64,000 bases of DNA from Hephaestia sp. MAHUQ-44 (GCF_023806085.1 NZ_JAMSLX010000007.1:124001-188000), one strand, 5' to 3'. Shown: positions 34,914 to 43,973, counted from the first letter of the stretch. A program made the numbers and translations. The notes: generated by a model not told the origin, from the sequence alone.

Positions 34914-35864
34914 ATGGTTAACGAGCGAGCAACCACGGCGGCAGCCGACCGGCGCAACCGCCCCCGCGACAGCGCGGAACCCCCGCGCGTGCTCGGCGCC
35001 GCCAAGCTCAATCCGTTCGGCGACCTGCATACGATGCAGCATCTGTCGGCGCGGCTGGCGCGGTCGCTGCGCGGCGTGTTCGAGCCGCTGCTGCGCGCTG
35101 AAACCCGCGTCTGGGCCGAACCGCTCGTCGTCCAGCGCTTCGGCGATTACCGCGCCGAGCGTCCCGAAGGGCTGACGGCGTGGGTGCCGCTCAAGATGAC
35201 GCCGGGCAACGGCCACGCGCTCGCGGTGCTCGATGCCGGCTTCGTGCTGGAGATGCTCGATCGCTTCTTCGGCGGCCCCGGCGTGGTGCCGGGTGCGATC
35301 CCCAACGAATTTTCGGCCACTGCGGAGATGATGGCGGCACGCGTCGCGCGGCAACTCGCGGCGCCGCTGGCGATCGCCTGGGAACCGCTGGTGCGGCTCG
35401 GGTTCGATGCGGGCAATGTCGAGGTCAATCCCTCGATGCTGCCCGATCTCGATGCCGAGGATGCGATGGTGATCACCCGCTTCGGCATCGCCGCGGGCGA
35501 GGGCGATCATCGCCGGCTCGATCTGGTCTATCCGGTCGCGGCGTTGAAGCCGCACACGCTGTCGCTCACCGGCAAGGTCCACACCAAGAGCGCCGAGCCC
35601 GAGCCCGAATGGCTCGGCGGCATGACGCGCGCGGTGATGGGCGTGAAATTTCCGGTCCGCTCGGTGCTCGCCGAACCCGTCATCTCGCTCGCGCGGCTGA
35701 TGGAGCTCAAGGAAGGCGATGTCATCCCGATCAGCTTCGGCCCCGAAGTGCCGGTGATGATCGGCACCGACCGGTTCGGCGCGGGCACCGTCGGCACGTC
35801 CAACGGGCGCGCCGCGATTCGCCTCAATTCGATCGTCCGTATCCATGAGGAAGACTTCCGATGA
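34914..35864 (+). CDS. fliM: Flagellar motor switch protein FliM, no CheY-binding N-terminus
   Basis: C-ring switch protein. The 316-residue protein shows the FliM core: FGDLHTMQHLSARLARSLRG, the middle domain with VLDAGFVLEMLDRFFGGPG, and the C-terminal SpoA domain with VKFPVRSVLAEPVISLARLM and LKEGDVIPISFG. The start is fixed within 3 bp of the fliL stop, and the first 40 residues lack the LSQxEIDALL motif that binds phospho-CheY in most FliM proteins. fliN overlaps the stop (ATGA). Confidence 0.94.
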   Translation: MVNERATTAAADRRNRPRDSAEPPRVLGAAKLNPFGDLHTMQHLSARLARSLRGVFEPLLRAETRVWAEPLVVQRFGDYRAERPEGLTAWVPLKMTPGNGHALAVLDAGFVLEMLDRFFGGPGVVPGAIPNEFSATAEMMAARVARQLAAPLAIAWEPLVRLGFDAGNVEVNPSMLPDLDAEDAMVITRFGIAAGEGDHRRLDLVYPVAALKPHTLSLTGKVHTKSAEPEPEWLGGMTRAVMGVKFPVRSVLAEPVISLARLMELKEGDVIPISFGPEVPVMIGTDRFGAGTVGTSNGRAAIRLNSIVRIHEEDFR

Positions 35865-36157
35865 ACGACATGACCGGCGGAATCCCCGCCGACGGCGCGG
35901 TCGCCGCCAATTTCAAATTGCTCCAGGGCGTCGACGTCAAGCTGACGGTCGAGATCGGCTCGACCCAGCTCACGCTGCGCGAGTTGCTCGCGCTCGGCGA
36001 ATCGAGCGTAATCGAGCTCGATCGGCAGGCCAACGAACTGCTCGACGTGTTCGTCAACGGCACGCTGATCGGCCGGGGTGAAGTGGTGACGGTGGGCGAG
36101 CGCTTCGGCGTGCGCATGACCGAACTCGTCTCCCCCGAAAAGCGCGACAAGGCGTAA
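35861..36157 (+). CDS. fliN: Flagellar motor switch protein FliN
   Basis: Lower C-ring subunit. The 98-residue protein is a single SpoA domain: LQGVDVKLTVEIGSTQLTLR, ALGESSVIELDRQANELLDV and NGTLIGRGEVVTVGERFGVR, all characteristic of FliN. Normal length for the short form. Overlaps fliM and is followed after 7 bp by fliO. Confidence 0.96.
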   Translation: MNDMTGGIPADGAVAANFKLLQGVDVKLTVEIGSTQLTLRELLALGESSVIELDRQANELLDVFVNGTLIGRGEVVTVGERFGVRMTELVSPEKRDKA

Positions 36158-36164
36158 CCCCGCG

Positions 36165-36419
36165 ATGATGTGGTCCTACATCCTCAAGCTGGTCGTCCTG
36201 CTGCCGCTCGTCTGCGGGCTGATGATCGGCTGCCTCTATCTCTGGCGCCGGCTTGAGGCGCGGATGCCGGGCCAGCCCGCCAACCGGCTGCTCGCGGTCA
36301 GGGAAACGATGATGATCTCGCCGGGGGTCAAGCTCGCGGTGCTCGAATTCGAAGGCCGCAAGCTGCTCGTCTCGGTGGGGCGCGGGGGCGTCAGTCTGAT
36401 CGATCGGGGCAATTCGTGA
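36165..36419 (+). CDS. fliO: Flagellar biosynthesis protein FliO
   Basis: Small membrane protein that helps assemble the FliP ring. The 84-residue protein has one N-terminal helix ([20 protein letters not shown]) and a short cytoplasmic beta domain ([38 protein letters not shown]), matching short FliO proteins. It overlaps fliP by 4 bp. Confidence 0.88.
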   Translation: MMWSYILKLVVLLPLVCGLMIGCLYLWRRLEARMPGQPANRLLAVRETMMISPGVKLAVLEFEGRKLLVSVGRGGVSLIDRGNS

Positions 36420-37327
36420 GCCAGCCGGTGATCCGCCGCCTGCGTGCCGACACACCGGCGCTGTTCAGTCCGCCGCGCGTGCGCCAGCAGCCGCGAGGGG
36501 GCGGACTGTCGCTCGGCCGGCTCGTGCTGATCGTGCTCGCGGTCGCATTGGTCGCGATCATCGCCGCGCCCGCGTTCGCGCAAGTTGCGCCCGCCGCGCC
36601 GGTGGCACAGGCACCCGCGACGCCCGGCGTCGGCGATGCGATCGATCGCGCGCTCGGCGATCTCGGCAGCGCCTCGAATGGCGGGCGGGGCGAGGCGCCG
36701 ATGGCACTCAGCCTGCAGATCCTCATCATCATGGGGCTGCTCACGGTGCTGCCCGGCATCGTGCTGATGATGACCAGCTTCACGCGGATCATCATCGTGC
36801 TCTCGATCCTGCGTCAGGCGCTGGGGCTCCAGCAGACGCCGCCCAATCAGGTGCTGATCGGGCTGTCGCTGTTCCTGAGCTTCTTCGTGATGGCGCCGGT
36901 GATCGGCCAGATGAACACCAATGCGATCGAGCCCTATTCCGCCGGCAAGATCGGCGCGACCGAGATGATCAAGACCGCCGGCGTGCCGCTCCATGATTTC
37001 ATGATGAAGCAGACGCGCACCAAGGATGTCACGATGTTCGCCGAGATGGCCAAATCGGGCCCCTATGCGAGCCCCGCCGACGTGCCGTGGTCGGTCGCGC
37101 TGCCCGCGTTCGTCACCAGCGAACTCAAGACCGCGTTCCAGATCGGCTTCCTGATCTTCCTGCCGTTCATCGTCATCGATCTCGTCGTCGCGACGGTGCT
37201 GATGTCTCTGGGCATGATGATGCTGTCGCCGACCATCATCTCGCTGCCGTTCAAGCTGCTGCTGTTCGTCCTCGTCGACGGTTGGGCGCTGACGATGGGC
37301 AGCCTCGCCAATTCGTTCATGACCTGA
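36416..37327 (+). CDS. fliP: Flagellar export gate protein FliP
   Basis: Core of the FliPQR export channel. The 303-residue protein starts with GTG overlapping the fliO stop. About 35 polar residues precede a signal-like helix ([19 protein letters not shown]), then come four membrane helices with the family signatures [39 protein letters not shown] and [18 protein letters not shown]. The polar lead before the signal is longer than usual; a later in-frame start would shorten it. Confidence 0.95.
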   Translation: MSQPVIRRLRADTPALFSPPRVRQQPRGGGLSLGRLVLIVLAVALVAIIAAPAFAQVAPAAPVAQAPATPGVGDAIDRALGDLGSASNGGRGEAPMALSLQILIIMGLLTVLPGIVLMMTSFTRIIIVLSILRQALGLQQTPPNQVLIGLSLFLSFFVMAPVIGQMNTNAIEPYSAGKIGATEMIKTAGVPLHDFMMKQTRTKDVTMFAEMAKSGPYASPADVPWSVALPAFVTSELKTAFQIGFLIFLPFIVIDLVVATVLMSLGMMMLSPTIISLPFKLLLFVLVDGWALTMGSLANSFMT

Positions 37328-37330
37328 GCG

Positions 37331-37600
37331 ATGGGCCCCGATTATTTCCTGACGGTCGCGCATGAGGCGATGTGGGTGCTGGCGCTCGCCGCCGCGCCGA
37401 TCCTGATCCCGATCCTGCTGGCCGGGCTGCTGATCGGCATGATCCAGGCCGCGACCTCGATCAACGAACAGACCCTGTCGTTCATCCCCAAGCTGATCGT
37501 TACCGCGGTGGCGGTGCTGATCTTCGGCGGGATGATCATGGGGCTGCTGGGGGATTTCACGCTCGGCATCTACGATCGCATCCCGGATCTGGTGCGCTAG
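37331..37600 (+). CDS. fliQ: Flagellar export gate protein FliQ
   Basis: Two-helix component of the export gate. The 89-residue protein has LALAAAPILIPILLAGLLIG and the conserved IQAATSINEQTLSFIPKL motif followed by a second helix. Standard length, 3 bp after fliP. A 126-bp repeat-bearing gap separates it from fliR. Confidence 0.96.
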   Translation: MGPDYFLTVAHEAMWVLALAAAPILIPILLAGLLIGMIQAATSINEQTLSFIPKLIVTAVAVLIFGGMIMGLLGDFTLGIYDRIPDLVR

Positions 37601-37624
37601 CGATGGCGGGTGCGCACGCTTCTT

Positions 37625-37720
37625 CCCTCCCGCCCGCGGGAGGGGTCGGGGGAGGGCTTGTTGGAGCCGTCCCTTTCGGAACACGCCCTCCCCTAACTCC
37701 TCCCGCAAGCGGGCGGGGGA
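37625..37720. repeat. Palindromic repeat in the fliQ-fliR gap
   Basis: Two arms (CCCTCCCGCCCGCGGGAGGG at 37625 and the facing CCTCCCGCAAGCGGGCGGG near 37700) form a long imperfect inverted repeat, each arm itself palindromic. This type of GC-rich intergenic repeat is common in sphingomonads. The fliR ATG follows 6 bp later. Confidence 0.75.
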
Positions 37721-37726
37721 TCTAGG

Positions 37727-38500
37727 ATGCTCGGCTTCGGCCTTGCGATCGAGCCGCAGCTCTGGTCGCTGATCTTCGTCATGGTACGGATCGGCGCGGC
37801 GCTGGTCGCGGCGCCGGTGTTCGGCGCGGTCGCGGTGCCGCTGCCGGTGCGGGTCGCGCTGTCGGGCGCGATCGCGGTACTGGTGCTCGGCGCGCATCCG
37901 GTGACGCCGCCCGCCGAGGTGTTCGCGCTCGCCACCTTTCTCTCGATCGCGGCCGAGGCGCTGGTCGGCCTTGCGATCGGTTTCATCCTCCAGATCGCCT
38001 TTGCCGCGCCGCTGATCGCGGGCGAGATCATCGGCAATTCGATGGGGATCGGTTTCGCGTCGATGATCGATCCGCAGACCGGCCGCTCGAGCGCGGCGTT
38101 GAGCAACTTCCTCTCGACGATGCTGACCTTGCTGTTCCTCTCGGTCAACGGCCACCTCGTGCTCGTCGAGATGCTGGTGAAAAGCTATGACGCGATGCCG
38201 CCCGGCGCCGCGTGGATGGCGCCCGAACGCTTCAGGGATATCGCCTTGTTCGGCAGCTACGCCTTTGCCGCAGGATTCCTGCTCGCGCTGCCGGTCGGCT
38301 TTCTGCTGTTGTGCCTCAACCTCATCGTCGGGATGCTGTCGCGCTCGGCGCCCGCGCTCAATCTGTTCGCGATCGGGCTGCCGATGAGCCTCGGCGTCGG
38401 CGTGATCGCGCTCGCGATCGCCTTCCCCGCGATGGGCGATTACATGATCGTCATCGTCGACGAAGGGCTTCGTGCCGCGCAGAATCTGGTGTTCGGCTGA
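37727..38500 (+). CDS. fliR: Flagellar export gate protein FliR
   Basis: Six-helix export gate protein. The 257-residue protein shows LIFVMVRIGAALVAAPVFGA, EALVGLAIGFILQIAFAAPL, IIGNSMGIGFASMIDPQTGR and LNLFAIGLPMSLGVGVIALA, all FliR signatures. Full length. Its stop overlaps the flhB start by 1 bp (TGATG). Confidence 0.96.
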   Translation: MLGFGLAIEPQLWSLIFVMVRIGAALVAAPVFGAVAVPLPVRVALSGAIAVLVLGAHPVTPPAEVFALATFLSIAAEALVGLAIGFILQIAFAAPLIAGEIIGNSMGIGFASMIDPQTGRSSAALSNFLSTMLTLLFLSVNGHLVLVEMLVKSYDAMPPGAAWMAPERFRDIALFGSYAFAAGFLLALPVGFLLLCLNLIVGMLSRSAPALNLFAIGLPMSLGVGVIALAIAFPAMGDYMIVIVDEGLRAAQNLVFG

Positions 38501-39627
38501 TGGCAGAGGATTTCGGCGAAAAGACCGAAGCGCCAACCCCCAAGCGCAAACGCGATTCGGCGAAGGAAGGCAATATCCTCAAGTCGCGCGAGTTCGCGAC
38601 GGCGCTGGTGGTGCTTGCCGGGTGTGGCTGGATGGCGCTGTTCGGGGGCTCGCTGCTCGATGCGTGCAAGGCGCTGATGGCGGCCAGCTTCCAGTTCGGG
38701 CGTGGCGATGTCGAGGATTTCGAGCCCTTCCGCGCGCTCGCCGAGGCGGGGTGGAAGCTGGTGCCGTCGCTTGGCATTCTGTTCGCGGTCACGGTCCTGG
38801 CGGGCATCACCAGCCAGGCCGGGCTCGGCGCGTTCCAGTTCAATCCCGGCTTGTGGGCCCCCAAGGCGTCGCGCGTCAATCCGCTCGCGGGGCTCAAGCG
38901 GATGCTGGGGCCGCAAGGCTGGATCGAGCTCGGCAAGTCGCTGCTCAAGGTCGCGCTGCTCGCGGCGATCGGCGCGTACATGCTCAACGCCGCCGGCGAC
39001 CGGTCGATCGGCATGGCGAGCACCGACATCAACCGCGCGGTCGCCTCGCTCGGCTCGACGCTGGTCGGCATCATGTTCGCGATGGCCGCCGGGCTGGCGC
39101 TGATCGCGGCGATCGACGTGCCGATCCAGATCGTCCGCCTGCTCGGCAAGCTTCGGATGAGCAAGCAGGAGGTCAAGGACGAGCACAAGGAAAGCGAAGG
39201 CTCGCCCGAGGCCAAGGGCGCGATGCGAGCACGCCAGCGCCAGATGGCGAAACGCTCGGTCAAACAGGCGGTCGCGGGCGCGCATGTCGTGCTCACCAAC
39301 CCGACTCATTTCTCGGTCGCCTTGCGCTACGAACGCGCGACCGATCAGGTGCCCGTCGTCGTCGCCAAGGGCCGCGGCATCACCGCCTTCGCGATCCGCG
39401 AGGTCGCCACGGAGCTGGGGGTGCCGGTGCTCGAATATCCGGCGCTGGCGCGCGCGCTTTATTACACCAGCCAGGAAAACCAAGAGATCCGCGACGATCT
39501 CTACATGGCGATCGCGACCGTGCTGGCCTTCGTCTTCAACCTCAATCTCCAGGCCGGCGGTACCCCGCCCGCCGTCACCGTGCCGCCGGGCGCACGCTTC
39601 GACGAGAACGGCGTGAAGGTTGGTTAG
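38500..39627 (+). CDS. flhB: Flagellar export switch protein FlhB
   Basis: Controls the substrate switch from hook to filament proteins. The 375-residue protein has the basic N-terminal segment EKTEAPTPKRKRDSAKEGNI, four membrane helices, and a cytoplasmic domain with the self-cleaving Asn267-Pro-Thr-His motif in LTNPTHFSVALRYE. The ATG at 38500 gives the conserved N-terminus; longer frames upstream only read through fliR. Confidence 0.96.
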   Translation: MAEDFGEKTEAPTPKRKRDSAKEGNILKSREFATALVVLAGCGWMALFGGSLLDACKALMAASFQFGRGDVEDFEPFRALAEAGWKLVPSLGILFAVTVLAGITSQAGLGAFQFNPGLWAPKASRVNPLAGLKRMLGPQGWIELGKSLLKVALLAAIGAYMLNAAGDRSIGMASTDINRAVASLGSTLVGIMFAMAAGLALIAAIDVPIQIVRLLGKLRMSKQEVKDEHKESEGSPEAKGAMRARQRQMAKRSVKQAVAGAHVVLTNPTHFSVALRYERATDQVPVVVAKGRGITAFAIREVATELGVPVLEYPALARALYYTSQENQEIRDDLYMAIATVLAFVFNLNLQAGGTPPAVTVPPGARFDENGVKVG

Positions 39628-39645
39628 GAGCGGGCCGGTGCCGCC
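39628..39645. repeat. Remnant arm of the palindromic intergenic repeat
   Basis: GAGCGGGCCGGTGCCGCC directly after the flhB stop matches the outer right arm of copy 2 (24486-24503) without the facing arm. It looks like a decayed or truncated copy in the flhB-fliD gap. Confidence 0.5.
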
Positions 39646-39666
39646 TTCCACATAAACGAAACACCT

Positions 39667-39694
39667 CTAAACATTTCCGCCGCGCGGTCGCTCT
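39667..39694 (+). promoter_or_regulatory. Probable FliA (sigma-28) promoter of fliDS
   Basis: CTAAA at 39667-39671 is followed after 14 bases by GGTCGCTC, matching the layout before flgM and the flagellin gene. The site lies 28 bp ahead of the fliD ATG; fliD and fliS are usual late genes. Confidence 0.65.
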
Positions 39695-39721
39695 GTGGGG
39701 TAGCGCGAAAGGGGCTCACGG

Positions 39722-41185
39722 ATGACCACGACCAGTGCGACCAACCCGGCGGCCTCGGCCACGTCGCAGATCCTGACGTCGCTCAACAGCGGCTCGGGGA
39801 TCGATACGCCCAATCTCGTCTCGTCGCTGGTCGCGGCGCAATATGCGGTCAAGCGCGACCAGCTTGCGAGCCGCAGCGCGGCGCTCACCACGCAGATTTC
39901 GGATGCGGCGGCGCTGCTCAGCGGCATCCAGACCTTTTCGTCGTCGCTCAAGACGCTCGTCGGCAGCGGCTCGCTGTCGACCCAGCCGACCAGTTCGAAC
40001 TCCGGCGCGCTGTCGGTAAGCGCGCTATCGGGCGCCAAGCTCGCCGGGCTGTCGGCCTCGATCGAGGTCCGGCAACTCGCCACCGCGCAGACCAGCGCTG
40101 CCGCGACCGTCGCCGATCGCGCCGCGCCGATCGGCACCGGCAGCTTCACGCTCACCTTCGGCACCGCGACCGTCGCGGGCGGGGCGATGACGGGGTTCAC
40201 CGCCGGGGCGCGGCCTTCGGTCGAGATCGCGATCGACGCCGATCACGCCAGCCTCGACGGGATCGCAAGCGCGATCAACGCCGCCAAGGCAGGAATCACC
40301 GCGACCATCGTCACCGATGCGAGCGGCGCGCGGCTGATGCTCAAGAGCGCGACCGGTGCCGAACAGGCGTTCACGTTGACCGCGAGCGGCGCATCGGACC
40401 CCGCGCTCGCCGCGCTCAACGTCGGCGTCGGGGCGGCCGGATCGACGATCGGCACCGCCGCGCAGGATGCGGTGGTGCTGCTCGACGGCATCGCGGTCTC
40501 GCGCAGCACCAACAGCGTCGATGATCTGATCGCCGGCGTGAAGATCGATCTGCTCGCCGCCACCCCCGGCGCGCCGGTGACGATCGGCAGCACACGCCCG
40601 ATCGCGAGCCTCGAACAGGTCGTGCACGATTTCGTCGATACCTATAATCAGATGCTCGCGCTGTTGAAGGAAGACACCAATCCGATCTCGGGCACGCTCG
40701 CGCGCGACGGCGCGGCGCGCACGCTCAAGACGTCGCTCGCCGCGCTGACGCTGACGCCGCTGACCACCGGCGCCGCTGCCGGCGTGCCGACCACGCTGGC
40801 CGAGATCGGCGTCACCACCAACCGCGACGGGACGCTCAGCGTCGATGCGGGCCGCTTGTCGCGCGCGCTCGCGGCGAACCCGGACGCGATCGAGGCGATG
40901 TTCGCGACCGGCAAGGCGGCGACCGGCGACGGGCTGCCCGCCGCGCTCGATGCGATCGCCAAGGCGGCGGCCGACAAGAAATACGGCCTCGCTGCCAGCC
41001 AGAGCACCTACGACAAGGCGCTTGCCGCGATCGCCGACCAGCAGATTCGGATCGAGGATCAGGCCGAGGCGATGACCACCCGGCTGACACGGCAGTTCGC
41101 GAGCATGGATGCGCGCGTCGCGGCGTATAAATCCACCCAGACCTTCCTCGAGGCGCAGATCGCCGCCTGGAACAAGAAAGACTGA
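39722..41185 (+). CDS. fliD: Filament cap protein FliD
   Basis: Caps the filament tip and helps flagellin fold. The 487-residue protein has the N-terminal coiled part with SGIDTPNLVSSLVAAQYAVK, a middle region with DQASLDGIASAIN-like FliD repeats, and the C-terminal domain with LEQVVHDFVDTYNQMLALLK, LAEIGVTTNRDGTLSVDAGR and the final coiled coil. An AAAGGGG sequence precedes the start. fliS follows after 5 bp. Confidence 0.94.
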   Translation: MTTTSATNPAASATSQILTSLNSGSGIDTPNLVSSLVAAQYAVKRDQLASRSAALTTQISDAAALLSGIQTFSSSLKTLVGSGSLSTQPTSSNSGALSVSALSGAKLAGLSASIEVRQLATAQTSAAATVADRAAPIGTGSFTLTFGTATVAGGAMTGFTAGARPSVEIAIDADHASLDGIASAINAAKAGITATIVTDASGARLMLKSATGAEQAFTLTASGASDPALAALNVGVGAAGSTIGTAAQDAVVLLDGIAVSRSTNSVDDLIAGVKIDLLAATPGAPVTIGSTRPIASLEQVVHDFVDTYNQMLALLKEDTNPISGTLARDGAARTLKTSLAALTLTPLTTGAAAGVPTTLAEIGVTTNRDGTLSVDAGRLSRALAANPDAIEAMFATGKAATGDGLPAALDAIAKAAADKKYGLAASQSTYDKALAAIADQQIRIEDQAEAMTTRLTRQFASMDARVAAYKSTQTFLEAQIAAWNKKD

Positions 41186-41190
41186 TCGCG

Positions 41191-41592
41191 GTGGCCGCCT
41201 ATGCCAGCAGGATCGGGCGCGACCCCGAGGCGACCTATCGTCAGATCGACGCCGTCGGCCGTACCGGTGAGGCCGATCCGCACGCGCTCGTGCAATTGCT
41301 CTACGAGGAACTCGTGCGCGCGCTGCGGGTCACCGCCTGGGCCGCCGAGCACCGCCAGTTGCGCGTGCGCAGCGAAAAGGCGACGCGATCGATCGCGATC
41401 CTGTTCGCGCTCGAATCGGGGCTCGATTTCGAACGCGGCGGCGAGGTCTCGCAAACGCTCTCCCGGCTCTATCAGGGCGCGCGCCAGACGGTGATCAACG
41501 CCAGCCTCGGCCACGATCCCGCGCCGTTCCTCGAGGTCGCCGACAATATCGAGGAAATCGCCGAGGCCTGGCGGCAAGTCCGCGGCGGCTGA
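41191..41592 (+). CDS. fliS: Flagellin export chaperone FliS
   Basis: Binds flagellin before export. The 133-residue helical protein starts with GTG (VAAYASRIGRDPEATYRQID), has PHALVQLLYEELVRALRVTA and ATRSIAILFALESGLDFERG and QTLSRLYQGARQTVINASLG, matching FliS. It ends the flagellar cluster and converges with the oxidoreductase gene, with a palindromic repeat between. Confidence 0.92.
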   Translation: MAAYASRIGRDPEATYRQIDAVGRTGEADPHALVQLLYEELVRALRVTAWAAEHRQLRVRSEKATRSIAILFALESGLDFERGGEVSQTLSRLYQGARQTVINASLGHDPAPFLEVADNIEEIAEAWRQVRGG

Positions 41593-41610
41593 GGCCGAGG
41601 ACGCTTCCTG

Positions 41611-41682
41611 CCCGTTCGTGCTGAGCTTGTCGAAGCACCGTTCCTCATTGGGCGCGCCCTTCGACAAGCTCAGGGCGAACGG
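41611..41682. repeat. CTTCGACAAGCTCAG palindromic repeat
   Basis: CGTTCGTGCTGAGCTTGTCG (from 41613) and the facing CTTCGACAAGCTCAGGGCGA (from 41659) form an imperfect long hairpin. I recognise this as a very widespread intergenic repeat in sphingomonads and other proteobacteria. Here it lies between two converging genes and may act as a bidirectional terminator. Confidence 0.85.
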
Positions 41683-41690
41683 AAAACGGC

Positions 41691-43256
41691 TCAGCGCCCC
41701 CGCAATATCGCGCGCGCGGCGTTGCGCCCCGGGCGCCCGCTGACCCCGCCGCCGGGATGCGCGCCCGATCCGCACAGCCACAGCCCGGCAAGCGGCATCC
41801 GATAGCCCGCCATTCCCAGCATCGGCCGCGCGCTCCACAATTGGTCGAGCGACATCCGGCCGTGGAAGATATCGCCGCCGACCAGCCCGAAACGCGCTTC
41901 GAGATCGGCAGGCGCCAGCGCGAGATGGCCGATCACCGCTTGACGGAACCCCGGTGCCGCCGCCTCGATGGCGTCGAAGATCGTCTCGACCGCCGCATCG
42001 CGATGCACGTCCCAGCCGCCGGCGATCGTGGGGTTGAAATGCTGGCAGAACAGGCTCGCGACATGCTGGCCGGGCGGTGCGAGGCTATCGTCGACCAGGC
42101 TCGGGATCAGCATCTCGACGATCGGGCGGCGCGACCAGCCGTGCGCGCGCGCGTCGGTGAAGGCGCGATCCATATAATCGAGGCTGGGCGCGAGGATGAT
42201 CCCGCTTTTGAGATGATCGCCCGGCTCGGGCAGCACCGCGAAACGCGGCAGCGCCGACAGCGCGACGTTGATCCGGAACGTCCCCGATCCGTTGGCGTGC
42301 TGCGCCATCCGCGCGCGCACCCCGGCGTCGAGCGTGTCGGGCGGCACCATGTCGAGCAGCAGCGTTTTGGGGTGAACGTTCGAAGCGACGATCCGCGCGC
42401 CGATCCGGCTGCCGTCGGCGAGTTCGACCCCGTCGACGCGCGTGCCGGTCGCGAGCACGCGGGCAACGGCTGCGTCGGTGCGGATCGTCACGCCCGCGCC
42501 CTCGCACGCGCGCGCCATCGCCTGTGTCACCGCACCCATCCCGCCGATCGCATGGCCCCATTGGCCCGCTTTGCCGTTCACCTCGCCGAACACATGGTGG
42601 AGCAGCACATAGGCGCTGCCCGGCGTGTCGGGGCTGGCATAATTGCCGACCACCGCATCGAAGCCGAACACCGCCTTGACGCAATCGCTTTCGAAAAAGC
42701 CGTCGAGCACCTCGCGCGCCGAGCGCGTGAACAGGTCGAGCGCGTCGCGCTTGGCCTCGATCGGCAGCCGCAGCAACCGCCACGCCTGATCGATCGCGCG
42801 CGCGACATCGCCCGGCCCGCCGCCCACATCGGGCGGGGCGCGATCGGCGAGCATCCTGAGCACGCGCGCAACCGCATCGAGCCGCCGCTCGTACTCGGGC
42901 AGCGCCGCCGCGTCGGCCTGCGAAAAGCGCGCGATTGCCGCGCGACTCTGCCCGCCGCCCATCAGCAGATAGCGGCCGTCCTCGGTGGGCAGGAAATTGG
43001 CATAGGGCCGCTCGACGATACGCAGTCCATGCGCTTGGAGGTTCATATCGGCGATGATGCGCGGATCGAGCAGCCCCAGCGTATAGCTCGCGGTCGAATT
43101 GCGGAATCCGGGCACGAATTCCTCGGTCACCGCCGCGCCGCCGACCACGCCGCGCCGTTCGAGCACCAACACGCGCTTGCCGCCGCGCGCCAGATACCAG
43201 GCGCACACCAGCCCGTTATGCCCGCCGCCAATCACGATCGCGTCGAAGTCGCTCAT
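41691..43256 (-). CDS. FAD-dependent oxidoreductase of the phytoene desaturase/PYROXD2 type
   Basis: A 521-residue flavoprotein with the N-terminal dinucleotide-binding motif VIGGGHNGLVCAWYLARGGK and ERRGVVGGAAVTEEF, an AIGGMGAVTQAMARACEGAG segment near residue 245, and the C-terminal LWLCGSGAHPGGGVSG FAD-contact motif. This group resembles carotenoid desaturases, but no carotenoid gene is nearby, and the closest fit by layout is the PYROXD2-like branch whose substrate is unknown. The ATG at 43256 is the natural start; the upstream extension has no such similarity. Confidence 0.85.
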   Translation of the reverse strand: MSDFDAIVIGGGHNGLVCAWYLARGGKRVLVLERRGVVGGAAVTEEFVPGFRNSTASYTLGLLDPRIIADMNLQAHGLRIVERPYANFLPTEDGRYLLMGGGQSRAAIARFSQADAAALPEYERRLDAVARVLRMLADRAPPDVGGGPGDVARAIDQAWRLLRLPIEAKRDALDLFTRSAREVLDGFFESDCVKAVFGFDAVVGNYASPDTPGSAYVLLHHVFGEVNGKAGQWGHAIGGMGAVTQAMARACEGAGVTIRTDAAVARVLATGTRVDGVELADGSRIGARIVASNVHPKTLLLDMVPPDTLDAGVRARMAQHANGSGTFRINVALSALPRFAVLPEPGDHLKSGIILAPSLDYMDRAFTDARAHGWSRRPIVEMLIPSLVDDSLAPPGQHVASLFCQHFNPTIAGGWDVHRDAAVETIFDAIEAAAPGFRQAVIGHLALAPADLEARFGLVGGDIFHGRMSLDQLWSARPMLGMAGYRMPLAGLWLCGSGAHPGGGVSGRPGRNAARAILRGR

Positions 43257-43371
43257 CGCTATCAGCCTGCCACTCTGCCGGCCGGGGCGACAAGCCCGGA
43301 TATGGTTGGGCGACGGTTTACCGAATCGTGACGATCGTGCGTCATACGGGCGGGTCTGGGATAGGAGCCGC

Positions 43372-43956
43372 ATGGAACGATTCGACGACATCGAGGCGCC
43401 ACGCACGCGCCAACGGCCGGTCCGTACCGTGCTGGCGATCGACGACAGCCGCGCGACGCTCGAGATGCTCGGTGAGCAATTGTCGCGCCGTGGCTTTTTC
43501 GTCGTGCAATGCACCAATGGCGGCGAGGCGCTCGATCTGCTCGCCGCGCGCGGGGTCGATCTGGTCCTGCTCGATATGGTGATGCCGGGGCTGACCGGAC
43601 TTCACGTTCTCGCCGAAATCCGCGCCAACCACGAAACCGCGGACCTGCCGGTGATCATGCTGACCGGGCACAACGATGCCGCCGCGGCGGTCGAGGCGCT
43701 CGCCACGGGCGCCGACGATCTGCTCGCCAAGCCCGTCGCGATCGATCTGCTCGCGGCGCGGATCGAACGCACGATCGATCGCGCGCAGCGCATCGCCGAA
43801 CTCAAGCGCTCGAACGCGATGCTCGATGCGCGGATCGCGACCCGCGCGATCGAACTCGGCGAGGCGCGTACCGAACTTGCCGAACGCCGCGAGGAATGCC
43901 GACGGCTCACCGAATCGATCGCCGCGCTCAATGCCCGGCTCTCGGTGAGTATTTGA
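43372..43956 (+). CDS. Response regulator, receiver plus coiled coil
   Basis: A 194-residue protein with one receiver domain (about 18-130): acidic pair Asp24-Asp25, phospho-acceptor Asp68 in DLVLLDMVMPGLTG, and Lys120 in LLAKPVAI. From about 132 to the end it forms a charged coiled coil (RIATRAIELGEARTELAERR), with no DNA-binding or enzyme domain. GGAG precedes the ATG at 43372. No kinase is adjacent; the partner is unknown. A link to motility is possible because of the flagellar genes upstream, but is inference. Confidence 0.82.
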   Translation: MERFDDIEAPRTRQRPVRTVLAIDDSRATLEMLGEQLSRRGFFVVQCTNGGEALDLLAARGVDLVLLDMVMPGLTGLHVLAEIRANHETADLPVIMLTGHNDAAAAVEALATGADDLLAKPVAIDLLAARIERTIDRAQRIAELKRSNAMLDARIATRAIELGEARTELAERREECRRLTESIAALNARLSVSI

Positions 43957-43973
43957 TCCACTTGCGTGGATTG

